In this document: piece by piece, positions 12,622 through 22,883 of the stretch
Layout of the letters: each line of letters begins with the position of its first letter
Numbering within the stretch: the stretch's first letter is position 1
Source of the DNA: Macrocybe gigantea
Lineage: Eukaryota; Basidiomycota; Agaricomycetes; Agaricales; Callistosporiaceae
NCBI GenBank assembly: GCA_011319805.1
Contig: SJRY01000040.1
Coordinates: 585,197 to 649,196, forward strand
Reading direction: 5' to 3'
Length of the DNA: 64,000 nucleotides
Translations under genes and position numbers: made by a program
The notes under the pieces: generated by a model
Databases searched by the model: none
Told to the model about the DNA's origin: nothing
The model's input: only the letters and a program-made list of their open reading frames with translations

Positions 12622-13394
12622 ATGGCAAGTCCGCAATTACATCCGTTCTTAGCTCGTATACCACTGACCGTATGTCTGATTCCAGCCTCCTCCAAAATCA
12701 AAGGGCGGAAAAATGCTCGGTCTTATCAACTGGAGACTGAAAGTGACCATTAACGATGGCCGAGCACTCACTGGCCAGATGCTCGCTTTTGACAGACACA
12801 TGAACCTCGTCCTTGCCGATTGCGAGGAGTTTAGGAGAGTAAGGCCGAAAAAGAAGCCTGGCGAGGAAACCGCACCTGAACAGGAAATCAAGCGTACCCT
12901 CGGTCTTGTGATCCTCCGTGGGGAGGCGGTCGTCAGTTTGACTGTAGAAGGACCACCTCCCGTCGTTGATGAGGATAAAAAGAATGTGGTGCGTCCAATC
13001 TTTATGAGGATTGCCTTGCACGCTCTTCAACCAACACGTTCTTTCCTCCGTATCAGCTTCCCATCGGTCCCGGTCGTGGAATGCCTGCGGGTCGTGGAAT
13101 GGGAATGATGCCTCCGAGTGCGTGGTTCAGCTTCAAGAAATACTTTTGCCCGTTTACTAACCCAGCTCTGCGAAAGTGGGACCCCCTTCTTTGCAACGTC
13201 CTCCGATGCCGTTCCCGCCACCAGGCATGCCAGGTCCTCCGCCTGGATTCAGGCCGCCCGGTTTCCCTCCCGGTGCACCTTTCCCCCTCCACCAGGATTC
13301 CCTGCGCCTCCTCCTGGGTGAGCACTAATCCCTGTTTCGGTAACATCGCCGCCTTTGTTGACCTAACCATAACAGTTTCCAACCTCCCCCGTAG
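12622..13394 (+). CDS. SMB1: Small nuclear ribonucleoprotein SmB/SmB'
   Basis: Core Sm-ring protein of the U1, U2, U4 and U5 snRNPs in the spliceosome. The Sm fold is clear: KMLGLINWRLKVTINDGRAL, TGQMLAFDRHMNLVLADCEE, FRRVRPKKKPG, KRTLGLVILRGEAVVSLTVE, then a glycine/arginine stretch (GRGMPAGRGMGMMPP) and a proline-rich tail (FPPPGMPGPPPGFRPPGFPP). The frame upstream of the first Sm methionine reads PPPKSKGGK. This suggests a tiny first exon, ATG at 12622 followed by an intron with a GC donor (GCAAGT); a start at 12713 is the alternative. The tail ends GFPAPPPG, intron, FQPPP stop at 13394. That last frame does not match the frame of the preceding PGFPPGAPF segment, so there is either a one-base loss in the C run at 13283-13287 or an unmarked 62-base intron. 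Confidence 0.88.
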
Positions 13395-16300
13395 AAGTCG
13401 AGCGACTGTTGTATCTTGTACTGAAGCTTACCTTGTGCTTTACCAAAGTATCTTTACGACCCACTCATCTCTCTCGTCTTTTTCGCTTTCTGGAATGAAA
13501 TTAATTGACTCTAGATGCCTTGGTAGCCAACATAAGCGTTATTGCAAGTCTTGGCCCTCTGATCGTTTAAACGGCTCCGTCACATGAGACAGTCTTACTT
13601 ATCATGATCCCTTTGCGCCTTGAAAGATGATGGCTGTCAGCTGGATGTCATGAACAAATGGAGGTCTCCCGCCCCTTTCCCCATTTCAATCCTTTAAGCT
13701 CCGAGTCTAATTTCAATCTATCATTCGATCCAATCACTGGTGGAGTGGACGCCTTGGGAGCGAATCCAGGTCAACTTTGATGTGGGCTTGGAACGCAGTG
13801 CTGAGACTTTCTCCTCATGGGCGCTAGGCACCAAACTCATCATGTCGGTAACTTGAGTTGAAAGCGGGCGTGTGGCTTTCTTCCAGCAATTTCTGTGGCA
13901 CAAAGGCAAGGGTGGTGCTTTCTATCCCTGGACTACATTTCAAATGTCCTCAAGCGTAAGCAGGTTTCCATCAAAACAATGGAATGATCCAGTGTCTGTC
14001 TTTTGGTTTTATCACTTGAATCCAGTAGTCATTTTGAATACCATTGATCGAGCATCTCAGATGCAGTTTACCGCCATGCTGCTATACCGCACTGGATACC
14101 GAGTGGTTAACCCTAGCAATATCACCTGCAAATCTACAGACGACATGTTAAGGAGAGTGTCGTCCATCTGACAATTAGCAACAGAAAATTGTGCATTTTA
14201 GTGGCGCGCTGGCTGTCCGGCACCACACCCGACTTAGATTCGATGAAGGAGATTCGCTTCCGTATGGTTTCTCTCCAAAAGTCAGAACCCCCGAAACCTA
14301 AAGCCTGTTTGCAATCCAGATATCCACGACAAGGCTCTGGACGAGAAGCAACAGAGTTGTTGCGATTACATCCGTCCCGAATCTTTATGATCTGTACCTT
14401 GAAATCGATATCGCGTGACGCGGGCGGTACAAGAACAGGTCGACGTCCAACAGAATAACAAACAGTTTGGGAGAGTGGTTCGAGCGTGACATACGGCGCA
14501 TGGCTCCGTGCGTGTCGCTGAACTATAAGCCGAGATAGCCAGGTGCAGTAAAGGCACTGTCGGAAAGCGTCGCCCTGAGGAATCGCTCAGCCTGTTCGAC
14601 ACCATCGTTCTGCCCCAAAGCGGCTAGAGTCGGCCGGAGCCTACAGGCTGTCGAGCTCTTACTGTTTACGGCAACATCAAACCTGGGCATGACCAGAAAC
14701 GCGACCTCGCGGGCCCGCATTCTGGCCGCATTCTGGCAGAGTTCCGGGAAAGGTAGCTGGCTGACCCCGTGGTACATCAAAAAACGGCATAGCTCGAAAA
14801 CAGTCCAGTCGCAGATAACGAGGTCGAGATGGGAACCTGAGGCTGCCCCTAATGATAGCATATAAAGGTCATGGCACATGCAAACACATGCACATATGCT
14901 AGACCGACGAATCCAGCCTTTCGCAACTTTAAAATTCGCTGACACGATTCACGTTCACGAGACTCGTGTTGTCGAGACCTGTGGCTGGCAGCCGCGATGT
15001 CGGCGGGAGTATCTGAGGGCATTCCAAGAGAATAGCGTGATCGTCGTTCAGAATTGCTTAGCTGCTCGTAAATCGGGAGTTTCGTTTCCACCGATCTGTT
15101 TCAACCACAAAGGCTTGGTACTCGTCGTTAATGAGGCTCATTAAGCCCATAGAGTTGGGCTCGATCATGATCAGACCTACCAAAAGCACTACGCAAGCTC
15201 GCCTCATGCATAGGTTGGACAGTATAGAGTTTTGCCTTCTTCGTAAATGGCATAATTAGGATGATCTGTTAATCCAAATTGGACTCGTCATGGGATGTGC
15301 CACCGAGAGGTGGAGACCAGAATGTCCCGGCGCAGCCGAAGTTCTGATGAGTAGGAGCCACAAACAAAGCAATGAAGTAAATTATCGTGTCAGAAGCGGC
15401 CCTGAGCAGAGCTCGACGAATGCCTTTGATTATGGACACATATGATCTATCAGTTGAGGGACCGGGTGCCAACCACTCTACTCCCATTAAAAAAAAGGTG
15501 CGAGGCAGTGATCTTGATATGTCTGTGGCGCACAAATTTTCCGGCAAAGCCCATAATGCGCCAAATTTTCCTTCTCAATTCATTTTTATTCGATCCAGCA
15601 TCCGTTATTGGTCATATGTTTGAGCAGACTGGATAACTAGGCTTTATCGTACGGGTACCTGTCGTTGTGTTACCAGGTGGAGAAGGCGATGACGAGGTTG
15701 CACTGGAAGGACGCATCGCCGTGCCGCGAATATTTCGGATTCGTATCGCGGTGACTTCATATGTCAGCTGTTTAAGAAACAGCCCTCGAGGCGGTGCTAT
15801 GCTTCCATGACGTTGATGAGCGCCGCCATATCGCCCTCGCTGGATTTGGATTTCGGAAAACATGCGGACGACAGCGAGTCTCTTTTGGAACACAGACAAG
15901 AAAGTTTTTCTTTCCCCTCCTTGGCAAGGCATTTTGGTGCGATCGGCGACGAACATTTGACCGAGAAGCACCAGATGGGCTACTAGCCATGAGAGGGCGT
16001 CAGGAGAACGCGGGTCTTGGCCGTTCGCAAGCACGCAGCCATAAATTTGAGCCGGAAGAGCGGAATCATGATCCCTCAAGGCGAGTGGAGCTGAGCATGT
16101 ATGAAAAGCGAGAATGCTTCGCAGGAGATGCCGTTTTGGGGGCTGCTTCCCTTGAAGCTTGAGATGCTGCTGGGCGCAAGACAGGGGCAACCAGGAAGAA
16201 TGGAGAAGATCGTACACAAGCGTACACAGGCTCGTCGGGTTTACTCAGAGATATAGCATAGTACAGTATACTTAATGGTGGCATGGCGTGGCATGTCATG

Positions 16301-17429
16301 ACAAAGTCTGGATGGCAACAGAATTCGGTGCGATGCTTCGTGGATAGCATGGTGATTGTCTGTCTGTTTTTTTTTCTTCCTCCAAGGTTCTGTTTGATTG
16401 TTTAACACATCTGCCGAAAGTTCCATACCAACAGGTATGCATCTCAGCGCCTGCGCAATACATTCCTGGCAACGCCTTCGCGAAGCCTCGTCCAGTATGG
16501 AAAGTGACAGGGACTGGATCTGATACCTGCGATTGGCTGCTCATCATGTGGATGGGTTGCATCATGTCCTTTTGGGCAGTTCTTGTGAGAGCCACCGGTT
16601 TGTCCGTGCATGCGGGCGATCGAAGAGGGCCGCGACCCTAAGGCTATCGCTCCAGCGCCTTTAACTCTCGGCGTGATAGTCGTTCAGGGAAACCTGCCAA
16701 AGTCTAACCTGCGTGTGGACACTTTCAGGCGCGAACGCAACACGGAGTGGAATCCAAACAGATGGATAGATGCATCGCATGTGCAAAAAATGGCGAAGTA
16801 CAAGGATAGCGTACAAAGACCAAAGGCGTTGTCTATGGATGGGTTGCAAGAGGTAAGAAAAGAAGGACGTGAAGATCATAGAGTGAGAGTAGTACTATTT
16901 TTGGAGATTGATTCCAATGAACCGGAGCATCGAAGCGAAGAGTAACAATGAACAGTGGAGGGTATGCGTGAACGAAACTGTTACGGCGAGGTGAGGGGGG
17001 ATAAAAAGGATGGATAACATGAGCAAAATGGAAACAAGTCCTTTTTTGCTCGTCGAGGAGAGGTCCCGAGAATTGGAGGTTTTCCGGTCGTTATTGTTTT
17101 CCAAGCTAAATGTCCGTGTATAGGTCAAGACAGCGAGGGAAATGGAGATGTGAGAGAGATATGCATGACGTCTATGAATGATTGCGATAAAGAATTGCGA
17201 GAGCGATACATAGAGAAGGGGAATGTTGCAAAATATTATGCGATTGAGAGAGGCAGGTGATGACCTCTGACTCTATGGAAATGGGTCTTCGATCGGGAAA
17301 CGGGTCGTTCGTCTGAGAGTTGGTCAATGACAATGGTGCTGGGTAGTCGCCAGATCTCGGGCGACTGGTCCTTGGCGGAGGACTTGGTAGAAAGGGTGAC
17401 ATTGGCTGTTGGTGACAGGCCATGAGCGG
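13395..17429. other. 4 kb stretch without recognisable genes
   Basis: I found no recognisable protein family here. Minus-strand frames with some coding-like character are 14523-14945 (ends FLRATLSDSAFTAPGYLGL), about 15050-15205 (MRRACVVLLVGLIMIEPN), 15269-15547 (GIRRALLRAASDTIIYFIAL) and 15612-16217. They could be exons of one or more unrecognised or decayed genes, because two of them contain hydrophobic segments and the order is collinear on the minus strand, but I could not link them by convincing splice sites. The plus-strand frame 16610-16945 is charged and matches nothing known to me. The 3' ends of SMB1 and of the Ecl1-type gene must also lie here. No tRNA or repeat was seen. Confidence 0.35.
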
Positions 17430-18242
17430 TCATGGCGAATTTATGAGGGTCGAGCTGTCGGTTTGGAGTGGATGGGGAGGACAGACGACGCTTGAAATGA
17501 TCGGGCGAATGGGATGGGTAGGTGGTTGGGAAGGGGAGACCCAAGACCGAACGTGGCTTGCTATTGCGCCTAGAAAAGAAGACCGATCCTTTGAAGAAGA
17601 TAGAGGACGAGGATAAGCAGATGCTGGTGTCGCAAGGGAAGATTCCGTCGCACCAGAGCCGAGGGAGGTTTTGCCAACGCTATCGACACTTTCGGATCGC
17701 AGTCTAGACAACGCGGCAAATTGCTGCTTAGGGGTAATGATGGGATGGGAGGGAGGCGGGGCTGGGTGAGGAGTGGACATGCAGAGCGTTGGGGGTACGG
17801 GTCGGCGAGTCGGTTGAAGCAGCTTTGGCGGACGACAGATCATGGTAGTGGAAGCGTTGGGAGAGGTTGTGGTGGACGTAGAGGAGGAGGACGGGTAGAT
17901 CTGAGAGGCGAGTGGTGATACGGCTGCTGGGGAGCTCGGCGGAATATCAGCCGCCCAGGCCAAGATGCCCTCTGACCCATTGCCGGTCCAGAGGGCCTTT
18001 GGATGCTGAACAGCTTCGTCTACGTGGTGATAAATAACGTCGTCGTCGAAATCCGCATCGTCGTCGAACAAGTCTGACTGGGAATCAATGCAACAGCATG
18101 GGGTTGCTCTGTCTTGGCACTCGGCCGAGCAGTAAAGATCTGTGCTTTGCTGCGTGCGAGAAATGAGCAAGCCGGCGGTGACAAAGAGCAGAAGGAAACG
18201 TACGAGGTGTTTGTCGCAGGTCAAGCACCAGTCAGTGTCCAT
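17430..18242 (-). CDS. Ecl1-type life-span regulatory factor, cysteine pair protein
   Basis: The N-terminus reads MDTDWCLTCDKHL, then after a 54-base intron STDLYCSAECQDRATPCC. The pattern WC-x2-C then LYCS-x2-C is the signature of the Ecl1 life-span regulatory factor family; in fission yeast the small Ecl proteins extend chronological life span and respond to nutrient and zinc status. The rest is acidic (DLFDDDADFDDD) then long, serine- and proline-rich and probably disordered. I chose the start at 18242 rather than the in-frame ATG 48 bases upstream because the cysteine motif normally sits at the very N-terminus. The intron (GTACGT to GCACGCAG) has a length divisible by three and no stop, so a retained form would insert a hydrophobic segment. 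A further open frame at 17236-17544 may provide an alternative spliced end. Family call is good; function is inferred. Confidence 0.75.
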   Translation of the reverse strand: MDTDWCLTCDKHLVRFLLLFVTAGLLISRTQQSTDLYCSAECQDRATPCCCIDSQSDLFDDDADFDDDVIYHHVDEAVQHPKALWTGNGSEGILAWAADIPPSSPAAVSPLASQIYPSSSSTSTTTSPNASTTMICRPPKLLQPTRRPVPPTLCMSTPHPAPPPSHPIITPKQQFAALSRLRSESVDSVGKTSLGSGATESSLATPASAYPRPLSSSKDRSSFLGAIASHVRSWVSPSQPPTHPIRPIISSVVCPPHPLQTDSSTLINSP

Positions 18243-21200
18243 AGCGGATGGTGACGAGGAGCAGGGGGTGAGGAAGGGCAGGACGATCAAGCAGGCAAGG
18301 GACGGGCTTTATAGTATTTGAAAAAAAAAGTCATCGAAATATAAAATTATAATTGGATTCACCCATTCGATCGAGATCTAAATCTCGATCGGATCGCCGG
18401 GCCATTAGAACTCCGCTTGATACTCCGATGTGACATGCCTGCCTCCCTCAAGAGGCTTCCGCCGCGCATCTCGGTGCCTCCTCCAACCTGCCCTTAGTTC
18501 CGGTGGCGCGAGGTCAACTATGATATCTGCTTTCTGAACCAATTGCAATAAAAACACAGAGCTCGATTATATTCTCATTGTCTTGGTCTCCGTGTGACTC
18601 AGAACGCTGATTGACCGTGAGACGTTCAAATCTTCAGATCGACTGCTGATTTAGTTGGCGATCTTTCCAGAATGATACCATCCGGAAAAGGGACAACAAT
18701 GCTCAACCTCCCATCCGCACCACGTCTCTTCCAGACTCTCCTCAGTTTTAAAGCCAACTGGCCAATTCTTTTACTTCCTTCACGATGGAGGGATGCTGTC
18801 AGTTCGGATTTTTATAGTATCTCCCAACTCGTCCTCTAGACCAGCCCCAAATTTTTCCTAGTTCTTCCCATTGTTTGGTTACCGTACAGAATGCATCTCA
18901 GCACCACAGGGCGCAATAAACCCGTTTCAGACCCTGTCCTCCCATTCATTAAAAGCATGTCGCTCTGACTCCTTGGAACTCGTCCCTACTCAGCCCTTCG
19001 TTCCCTTCCTACTTCCGACATTCCAGACCACAGCTCTCGCTATCTCTGGAGCCGGTCTCTCTCTCGTTGAGCGTTTCCGTTCACACACACTTGTTACCAA
19101 CCAAAATTGATTTCTAGACCCGTGTTGTCGATCAATGGTTCCCATGTTGGGGCCTCTGCTTGTGCTCCTTGGGGTTACCGGGCTGACATTTCAACGCGTA
19201 CTTGTATCTCCAAGTCAGCGACCGCAATTCTTCCACCCTTGCATCTGTCATGCCTTGTTCTCGTCGGCCTGTAAGACATTGTTCATGGCCTTATTCGACG
19301 TTAGCCGACCATCCTGCATTTACACCGCGCCCAGGGCGCTTCACGGTGCATTCCATGAGCTTCCCTCAGCAACGAACCTCTACGTAACTCTTTGTTTTCT
19401 CCTCGGATAATGAGAAAAAAAGAAGCCTCGTCCCGGAAGCGGAAATTTTCTCATCGCGGAATGATCAACTTTCCTCCGAGAAACCTGAGTAGGATCACTG
19501 ACGTTCGCAACAGATTCGTTTCTCACTCATCGAAGCGAAGTCGCTCAAATCGGAGTTGAGCTATGCCACCAGCTCCTCCCATTCATGTACATGTGTGTAC
19601 AGACGTCTGCCTGTCTCGTAGCCTCACCCGTCAGGGAAATTAGCAGCCTCAACCACATGGGTTCGAATTTGACTTCGTTTTCACCATATTTTGTTGCTCG
19701 AATGAACACATCTTGCCAGACAGCACCCGATTTTTTTTCCCCTCTTGACAGGCGTGGACGAGAGACCGCTGCCACTGACGAAAGAATGCTGGCTCGCTCC
19801 AATCCATGCGGCCGGAACAGTAAGAACAGCAACAGCCGTCACAGGGAGGTGGACACGGCTGAAAACAGTAAGAATGCGAAACGAGGAGATGGACCATCAG
19901 TCTCTTCCCTGAGAACGGGGTGGCGATTCTTTTCTATCTTCTTCTCCGCGCGAGTCACAGCAGAATATTGCAATCTGTCCCATTGGATCGTTTTTCATTA
20001 ATCTCAGTTTCATGGTCTGTAAAACAGTCATTGTGGCGCAAGATGCTACACACCGGAGGAAAGGAGCTTGAGCCAGACCGCTAGAGAACAAATCCATTTG
20101 ACAGGTAGCTGGCCGGAATGGGCTGCTCCACTCTCACATTTGTTGCAGTTGAGAGGAAAAATATCAAAGGGGGAGAGGGCACGGAAAAGAAAAAAAAAGA
20201 GGGAGCAAAGAAAACAAATTAATGGAGCGCGTACGTACACCTGCGTGAGATCCCTAGCACCGGTATGACAGGCAATAAAATTGAGAAACGGCGCCACTCG
20301 CATATTTTGAACCAGGATCTCTGCGCAAGAGGCGTCGGTCGAATGCAAGGTCCCACATCGACAGTCGAAGCCCTGCCTGACATGGCATCATGTGCAATTT
20401 TAGTCTGAAGCTGAGAAATATAGCGGTCAATCTTCTTTACACGTCTTTCCAGGATTACGGCATGCGACACACACAGGGATTGCGTCAACTTTCCGAGGGT
20501 CTCTCCATCAAAGACACATGCCAAAGAGTCGTCATCAGAAATCTGGTGACCCGCGGATATCAAGAAGGGGAGATGGAGAAACCCTTCAAGCTTGGTGTCC
20601 AGGCCGACGAAAGATTCTATTTTCTCTAGGCCAGAAATATCTTCTTTCTACACACATAGTTGGAACATCGTCACAGAGTGATATCTGATCACTCACCACC
20701 CCTCTTTCGATTGGTGCACCGGGTATGTGTGATCGGCGGCGGCGGCGGCGCATGCAAGAAAGTCCATGATGTACAATGTTGTTGCGTTAGTGCGTGTGCA
20801 ATCGGAATTTACAGCAATAGACGCAGGCGGCGACAGAACGAAAAGGAAAATACGAAGACACTTAACTGACAGCTCCGACACTCTCCTGCCCTCTTCAGTG
20901 ACAAGACGTTGCCGACCTGCTTCCCGCTTCTGATGCACTGGACGTGCTTGACAGCGGACTTGAGTTCGATTTCGCGTGAAGGCAAGAGAGAGCAACGTCG
21001 AAATGCCTTTCCGCGAGGCTGGCATTGAACATGTTTGAAGGATCGATCTCTCGTGTCGAACATGAGAACTCTTTGATTGATGGACAGACTAAAAAAAGCA
21101 ATGCATCCACGAAAGGGGTCGCGGACTTGCCGAATCTGCCTCAACGGGCACGCGAACGTATGGCTTCAGCGTGTAAACGAGGGATAAAAAGGAGCAACGC

Positions 21201-21728
21201 AGAGTTGAGATGCACCCGCAAAAGTTACAGCAGGATGCAATTGAGCTAATTTCTCAGCCGAAAGCAAATTTGGTGGTGGGATTCGCAGGTACAGGCGGTA
21301 CGTTGCGAATTCGTGCAATGTAGTCATCGCCGGAGAATGCTTCACCGACCAAAAGTCCGTCAGTTGTCAGTCGAGCTGACCGTGGAGAACACTGGAGCAA
21401 AGCATTGCGGGGCTTGCAAGGGCGTGATATCTCATCTGCTAGACCTTTCTCATCAGAAGGTCCATGTCGCAAGGCCTCGGCTATGGACTTGTATCACCGT
21501 CCGGCTTCTAATGATATACCGCAGCCACTGTTCCGCTATGCCTTTTTTTGCAGTGGGCGAGGCTGCGGTCGGGGGAAGGCTCGGGGATGAAAATGTTAGT
21601 TGTATGACTCAAAACGCATGTCAATACAGCGACATTACATTTCCTTTAGCTAATTAGAACCGCAAACTTATTAGAATTCAGATTCTGTACGAACGTACGC
21701 GATGAATCTCCTGCCCGATACCCTCCTC
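18243..21728. other. 3.5 kb gene-sparse stretch
   Basis: Apart from the weak candidate at about 20390-20767 I see nothing I can support. The first 600 bases upstream of the Ecl1-type gene are presumably promoter and leader. The region contains several poly-A or A/G tracts (for example near 20160-20215) and a GGC repeat at about 20735-20750, but no long repeat, no transposon termini and no RNA gene that I can recognise. Confidence 0.3.
20390..20767 (-). CDS. Weak candidate: unrecognised two-exon gene fragment
   Basis: A possible first exon starts at 20767 with MDFLACAAAAADHTYPVHQS, followed by a plausible donor (GTGAGT) near 20693. Across a roughly 60-70 base gap a second open stretch reads KIESFVGLDTKLEGFLHLPF, GHQISDDDSLACVFDGETLG and AVILERRVKKIDRYISQLQ. 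Amino-acid composition is coding-like and the last part could form a helix. I recognise no family, the downstream end is not defined, and the alanine run comes from a GCC repeat that could arise by chance. Transcript evidence would decide. Confidence 0.2.
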
Positions 21729-22540
21729 TCATTGATCCTTCTTGCTCGTGGCAAGTTTTTTTTGCTGCTCCTCTTCCATCTTTGCCAGAGCTTTAGCCTC
21801 CGATCTGCGCGCATATTCTTGCCCAGCCTGTATTAGGCGTTAGTCCAACATGAAGCTGTCTTTCGAGGCATGTCTGGGCCTTTTCTTTGGTCGAAAAGGC
21901 CCTTCCAAACGAGGGAGATGCGTACCTGCAACACAAGGATACCCCCAAAGCCAGCGCAATCATCACATTCCCAGCTGAGAGCACACGCATCGCCTCGATC
22001 CTGTCTTCTCGCGTATCTACGCCTTCAACGGGGGTCACAATAGTGCGCAGTGTCGGAACCGTAACCGTTAGGTATATTACAATACCAAAGACATAAACAG
22101 CTGGGAGATGAATGCTATGACTGAGCACTGGACGATACTTCTCCAGGAAGAAAGCGCACCCAAAGACGACCCATCGAAGAACATGGCGCTCTCATCCCAC
22201 TTGTGAAGTTTTGCAAGGAGGCCCAGCAGGCCTACTCCGACCATTCCGTGCAATAAAGCCTGTGAAACACATTACGCTCAGCAGGTTTGTGAGGGCGAAT
22301 GCGATAACCACCTTAATGGCTGGTGGTGAATTAAAGAACGTGGTGTAGAATTGGAATCCGTCGGAAAGGACGTCTTCCGTCAACGGCTGCCACAGTATAC
22401 GATGGTCGACATTGAAGCAGATGTAAAAGATACCTGTCGGGCGACTAGCGTTGACGGGTGGGCACGGATGAGGCTGAAAGCAAACACGCACCCAAGAAAA
22501 AGCACACAGGAACGAGCACTGCAGCCTGTTTGAAGCCCAT
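21729..22540 (-). CDS. SHR3: Shr3-type ER membrane chaperone for amino-acid permeases
   Basis: Shr3 is an ER protein with four membrane segments that prevents aggregation of amino-acid permeases and lets them enter COPII vesicles. The start at 22540 gives MGFKQAAVLVPVCFFLG. After an intron (GTGCGT to GACAG) come IFYICFNVDHRILWQPLTED, VLSDGFQFYTTFFNSPPAIK, then a GMVGVGLLGLLAKLHKWDES-like segment across an exon junction. Next come CAFFLEKYRPVLSHSIHLPA, VYVFGIVIYLTVTVPTLRTI and REDRIEAMRVLSAGNVMIAL. The tail AGQEYARRSEAKALAKMEEE followed by a lysine-rich end (ATSKKDQ) matches the cytosolic COPII-interacting tail. Four exons at least, all introns short. Length about 215 residues, as expected. 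Confidence 0.9.
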
Positions 22541-22883
22541 CGTCCTCTCGCGTCGTCGGGCAGTTTGGCCTACTGTCGGTGATGGAGAAGTCCTTGACAG
22601 TGACCCTGGGTTGTCGGTCATGGTTCACTCTCTCGTAATAGATCAATCAAACAAGATGGTGCCTTCTCTGCGTTGATTGTCCATCGCTTCGCTTCGCTCA
22701 GCTCACGGGGTATCAAAATGAACTCGTAGTAAGGTGACAACAGGTAGTGAGATACATGTCAATGACTCCTCTTCTGGTCGTGCGAGTCGTGGTATCAAGG
22801 TGGTATATACAGATGTGACGAATATTAAGACATGCGAAGGCAAATGCCAAAAATCGAAATCACAAAATATAAATCAAGAAGAA

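Noticed and set aside
12399..12701. 100-codon minus-strand ORF between NMO-type and SmB genes
   Set aside because: Overlaps the SmB 5' end, ends before the NMO start and resembles no family; treated as chance opening in a promoter.
17430..18290. Reading the Ecl1-type gene as a membrane protein because of FLLLFVTAGLLI
   Set aside because: The hydrophobic stretch coincides with a well-formed 54-base intron; recorded instead as a possible retained-intron isoform.
20735..20752. GGC repeat as a microsatellite feature
   Set aside because: Only five units; may code alanines in a candidate exon and is too short to call.
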